A stretch of DNA of 20,000 bases, taken from Chromera velia. Lineage: Eukaryota; Sar; Chromeraceae. This document shows, piece after piece, positions 18,216 through 20,000 of this stretch (within the stretch, counting starts at the first letter, position 1; every line of letters starts with the position of its first letter). The position numbers and the translations under genes are program-made. The stretch lies in contig JAHBMJ010004212.1 in the NCBI GenBank assembly GCA_018398765.1, positions 1-20,000 of the forward strand, given 5' to 3'. A model generated the notes under the pieces. That model was not told the DNA's origin, made no database searches, and saw only the letters and a list, made by a program, of their open reading frames with translations.

Positions 18216-18463
18216 GTTGGGATCTACACAGCAAGGTCAATCATCAGAGTCTCAGCTGAACAAAGAGGATTTGATCTTCAGTGTCGTGTCAGATCAGAGG
18301 CAGTCTCCAAAATCCCGTCTGTTGGACTCAAGTGTCTGACTACAGTCAGAAATCAGATTTCAGATCAGAGGTAGAGATTTTCATAACCACAAAGCGTTTC
18401 CTTTGACTGCTCAACTGTAAGGCGCAAACATACCCGAGCAAACGGCGCAAAGAGAACTCCTCG
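18216..18463 (+). promoter_or_regulatory. Upstream region of the decarboxylase gene with a bZIP-like dyad
   Basis: About 250 bp between the tRNA 5' end and the decarboxylase ATG. It has a perfect dyad TCTGACTACAGTCAGA at 18335-18350 and two copies of TCAGATCAGAGG (about 18289 and 18359). The core promoter could not be identified. Confidence 0.4.
18335..18350. promoter_or_regulatory. Dyad-symmetric element TCTGACT-AC-AGTCAGA
   Basis: A perfect 7-bp-arm inverted repeat 114 bp upstream of the decarboxylase ATG. The half-site TGACT resembles the half-site bound by GCN4/AP-1-type bZIP factors, but here the halves are set as TGACT-AC-AGTCA, wider than the usual site. Confidence 0.45.
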
Positions 18464-18843
18464 ATGAAGAACCCGACTGACAGACCGACTCACACTGCGG
18501 TTGTCGGTGACGTTCTCGTAGATGCCCTGTACGCCTGTGGAGTCCGTGACGCTTTCGGTATTCCTGGAGACTATGCGGTCCCTGTCTTCCAGGCACTGCG
18601 GAGACAGGAGGGAAAGATCCGACTCCACACGCTGTCTCACGAACCTGCGGTGGGATTCGCTGCAGACGCAAGCGCCCGACTTCAGAGGAGGCCCTGCGCT
18701 GCAGTGTTCACCTACGGAGTGGGCGCCCTGGCCGCTCTGAACGCGATCGCGGGTGCGTTCTCTGAGAGGGTGCCAGTCGTCGTTGTCAGCGGGGTCCGTC
18801 AGTGCCATGGGCATCCTTGGGGATTTTGTTTCTTCCCTCTGCC

Positions 18844-18874
<31 letters not shown>

Positions 18875-19816
18875 GTATTTAGATTGCCCTTCCTTTTGTC
18901 CTGACCGTCCCTTGATGGTTCTTTCTTTCTATCTGCAGGCCCCCGGTATTGCTGAGAGGGCGAAAGGCCTTTCAGTTCACCACTCGGCAAAGTCTCTGGA
19001 CTCCCAAGCGAAGGCCTTCGAGGAGGTCACGTGTGCCTCTGTGATCATCAGAGAGGAGGGTGACCTCCTGACGTTCCCTCGAAAGCTGGCCGAGGTTCTG
19101 AGGAGATGCCGAGTCGAGGCACGACCCGTGTACGTGGAAGTCCCGAGAGATGCCGCTCTATGGCGGTGCCCCCGATTTGACTTTGAGTCATTGGTTCATT
19201 TTGTCCAGAAGGAGGAGAGGGAAATGGACTCTGAGACGTTAGCAGAGTGTGTGGGGGAATTGACGCACGCGGCTGTGCAAGCAAGAAGGCCTGTACTGGT
19301 TGTCGGGCTGGAGGTGCAGAGATTCGGGGTGGAAAGGGAGACGGCAGAGCTCGCTGGGTGTCTCGGGTGCCCAGTGGTAACGACTTTCAGCGGCCGTGGG
19401 TGTTTGTTCTCGTTGCAAATGGGGGGAGAGGATCACTTGGAGAGAGGGCTTTTACCAGAGGGCATTTATTGGGGGGAGGCGGGGGATTCCGGGGTGCGTG
19501 AGGTGGTGGAGTCGTCTGACCTTCCAGTTTTTGTTGGAGCGCCGCTGAGTGACGTTGACTTTGGGATGGTTTCTTGCAGGTTGGCAGGTGTTCTGTTTGT
19601 TGAGGAAGTAGAAGGAGCCTTACTAATTCTCATTTTGCTGCTTCTGTTTCTTCCTTTCGGTCTCTTCATGTCTTGCTGCAAGGCGCAACGACTGCATGGA
19701 TGCCTTCGTCTTCTTTGCCCTCGTACTGCAGACAGGAACTGATGAGGCGTGCTGTGCGGATAGAGGCCTTCCGCGTTTCTGTCCGAAGACACGTTTTTGA
19801 GGACTTGCCCTTACAG
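18464..19816 (+). CDS. ThDP-dependent 2-oxo-acid decarboxylase (PDC/IPDC family), 5' part
   Basis: Exons are 18464-18793, 18939-19579 and 19732-19816, all phase-consistent. The gene continues past the window, so the stop is not seen. The family decarboxylates pyruvate, indolepyruvate or related 2-oxo acids using thiamine diphosphate. The N-terminal PYR domain shows GIPGDYAVPVFQAL, the catalytic cofactor-activating Glu60 in LSHEPAVGFAADASAR, FTYGVGALAALNAIAGAFSERVPVVVVSGAPG, and the paired active-site histidines H124-H125 (LSVHHS), diagnostic of this decarboxylase group. The central domain follows (RPVYVEVPRDA, PVVTTFSGRG, GAPLSDVDFG, AVRIEAFRV). The C-terminal PP domain with the GDGS/N cofactor motif should lie downstream. 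A 16-residue insert (CLFSL...LERG, about 19400-19450) interrupts the normally continuous GxG(V/L)PE segment. No targeting peptide is obvious, so it is probably cytosolic. Substrate cannot be set from this part. Confidence 0.88.
18838..18874. repeat. (CTGT)n microsatellite
   Basis: About eight CTGT units in intron 1 of the decarboxylase gene. Confidence 0.95.
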
Positions 19817-20000
19817 GTGGGTCTGTCAATACATGTAGTTACAGGACAGGAAAGGTAAAATTCATTTGGAGCAATACAGTTAGAGGTGTGGGGAGGTCAA
19901 ATGAATTTGGGGCATTGCAATTAGAAGTGTAGGGAGGTCAAATAAACGGCCTCCTTATTGGTTTTTAGAATCAGGATTTTCATACCGCTATTGAAACCGC
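19817..20000 (+). other. Start of decarboxylase intron 3
   Basis: A GTGGGT donor follows CAG at 19816, and the intron runs beyond the window. It contains an imperfect direct repeat with AGGTCAAATRAA near 19896 and 19936. Confidence 0.6.

Overview
The window is eukaryotic nuclear DNA. Every gene except one is cut by GT-AG introns whose phases match across the junctions. Introns are mostly 100-600 bp, acceptors are mostly TGCAG, and the intergenic DNA is full of dinucleotide and tetranucleotide repeats. A protist is most likely. The many small exons and bacterial-like metabolic genes would suit an alveolate such as a chromerid, but that placement is an inference and nothing here proves it.

Layout. 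1-1460: diverged dispersed repeats, including a possible SINE pair and a pyrimidine-rich minisatellite. 1947-3700 (-): a multi-exon gene for a low-complexity protein (basic, acidic and Gln/Tyr/Met-rich blocks) with an in-frame TAG. 3701-4441: divergent intergenic region with TA repeats, a 22-nt palindrome and a 35-bp tandem duplication. 4442-8929 (+): a ten-exon gene for a secreted CAP/SCP-family protein with a Cys-containing segment and a Thr-rich linker, reconstructed here exon by exon; it has an in-frame TAG inside the CAP domain. 8930-11348: low-complexity spacer with a G-rich minisatellite. 11349-11867 (+): an intronless gene for a small secreted eight-cysteine prepropeptide, followed by a 42-bp repeat that copies its C-terminal codons and stop. 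12144-15055: minisatellite, GT repeat, an AT-rich ORF-free island (about 13265-14135) and purine-rich repeats. 15056-17635 (-): a four-exon gene for a 651-residue Rossmann-type oxidoreductase-like protein of bacterial appearance. 18143-18215 (-): tRNA-Tyr(GUA) with no intron. 18464 to the window end (+): the 5' part of a ThDP-dependent 2-oxo-acid decarboxylase (pyruvate/indolepyruvate decarboxylase family).

The genes do not form an operon or an evident pathway. Two divergent pairs (low-complexity protein/CAP, and oxidoreductase/decarboxylase with the tRNA between them) may share promoter regions. The points most worth checking are the two in-frame TAG codons inside otherwise well-supported coding sequence, the frequent GTC-type splice donors, the unrecognised eight-cysteine secreted peptide, and the AT-rich island.
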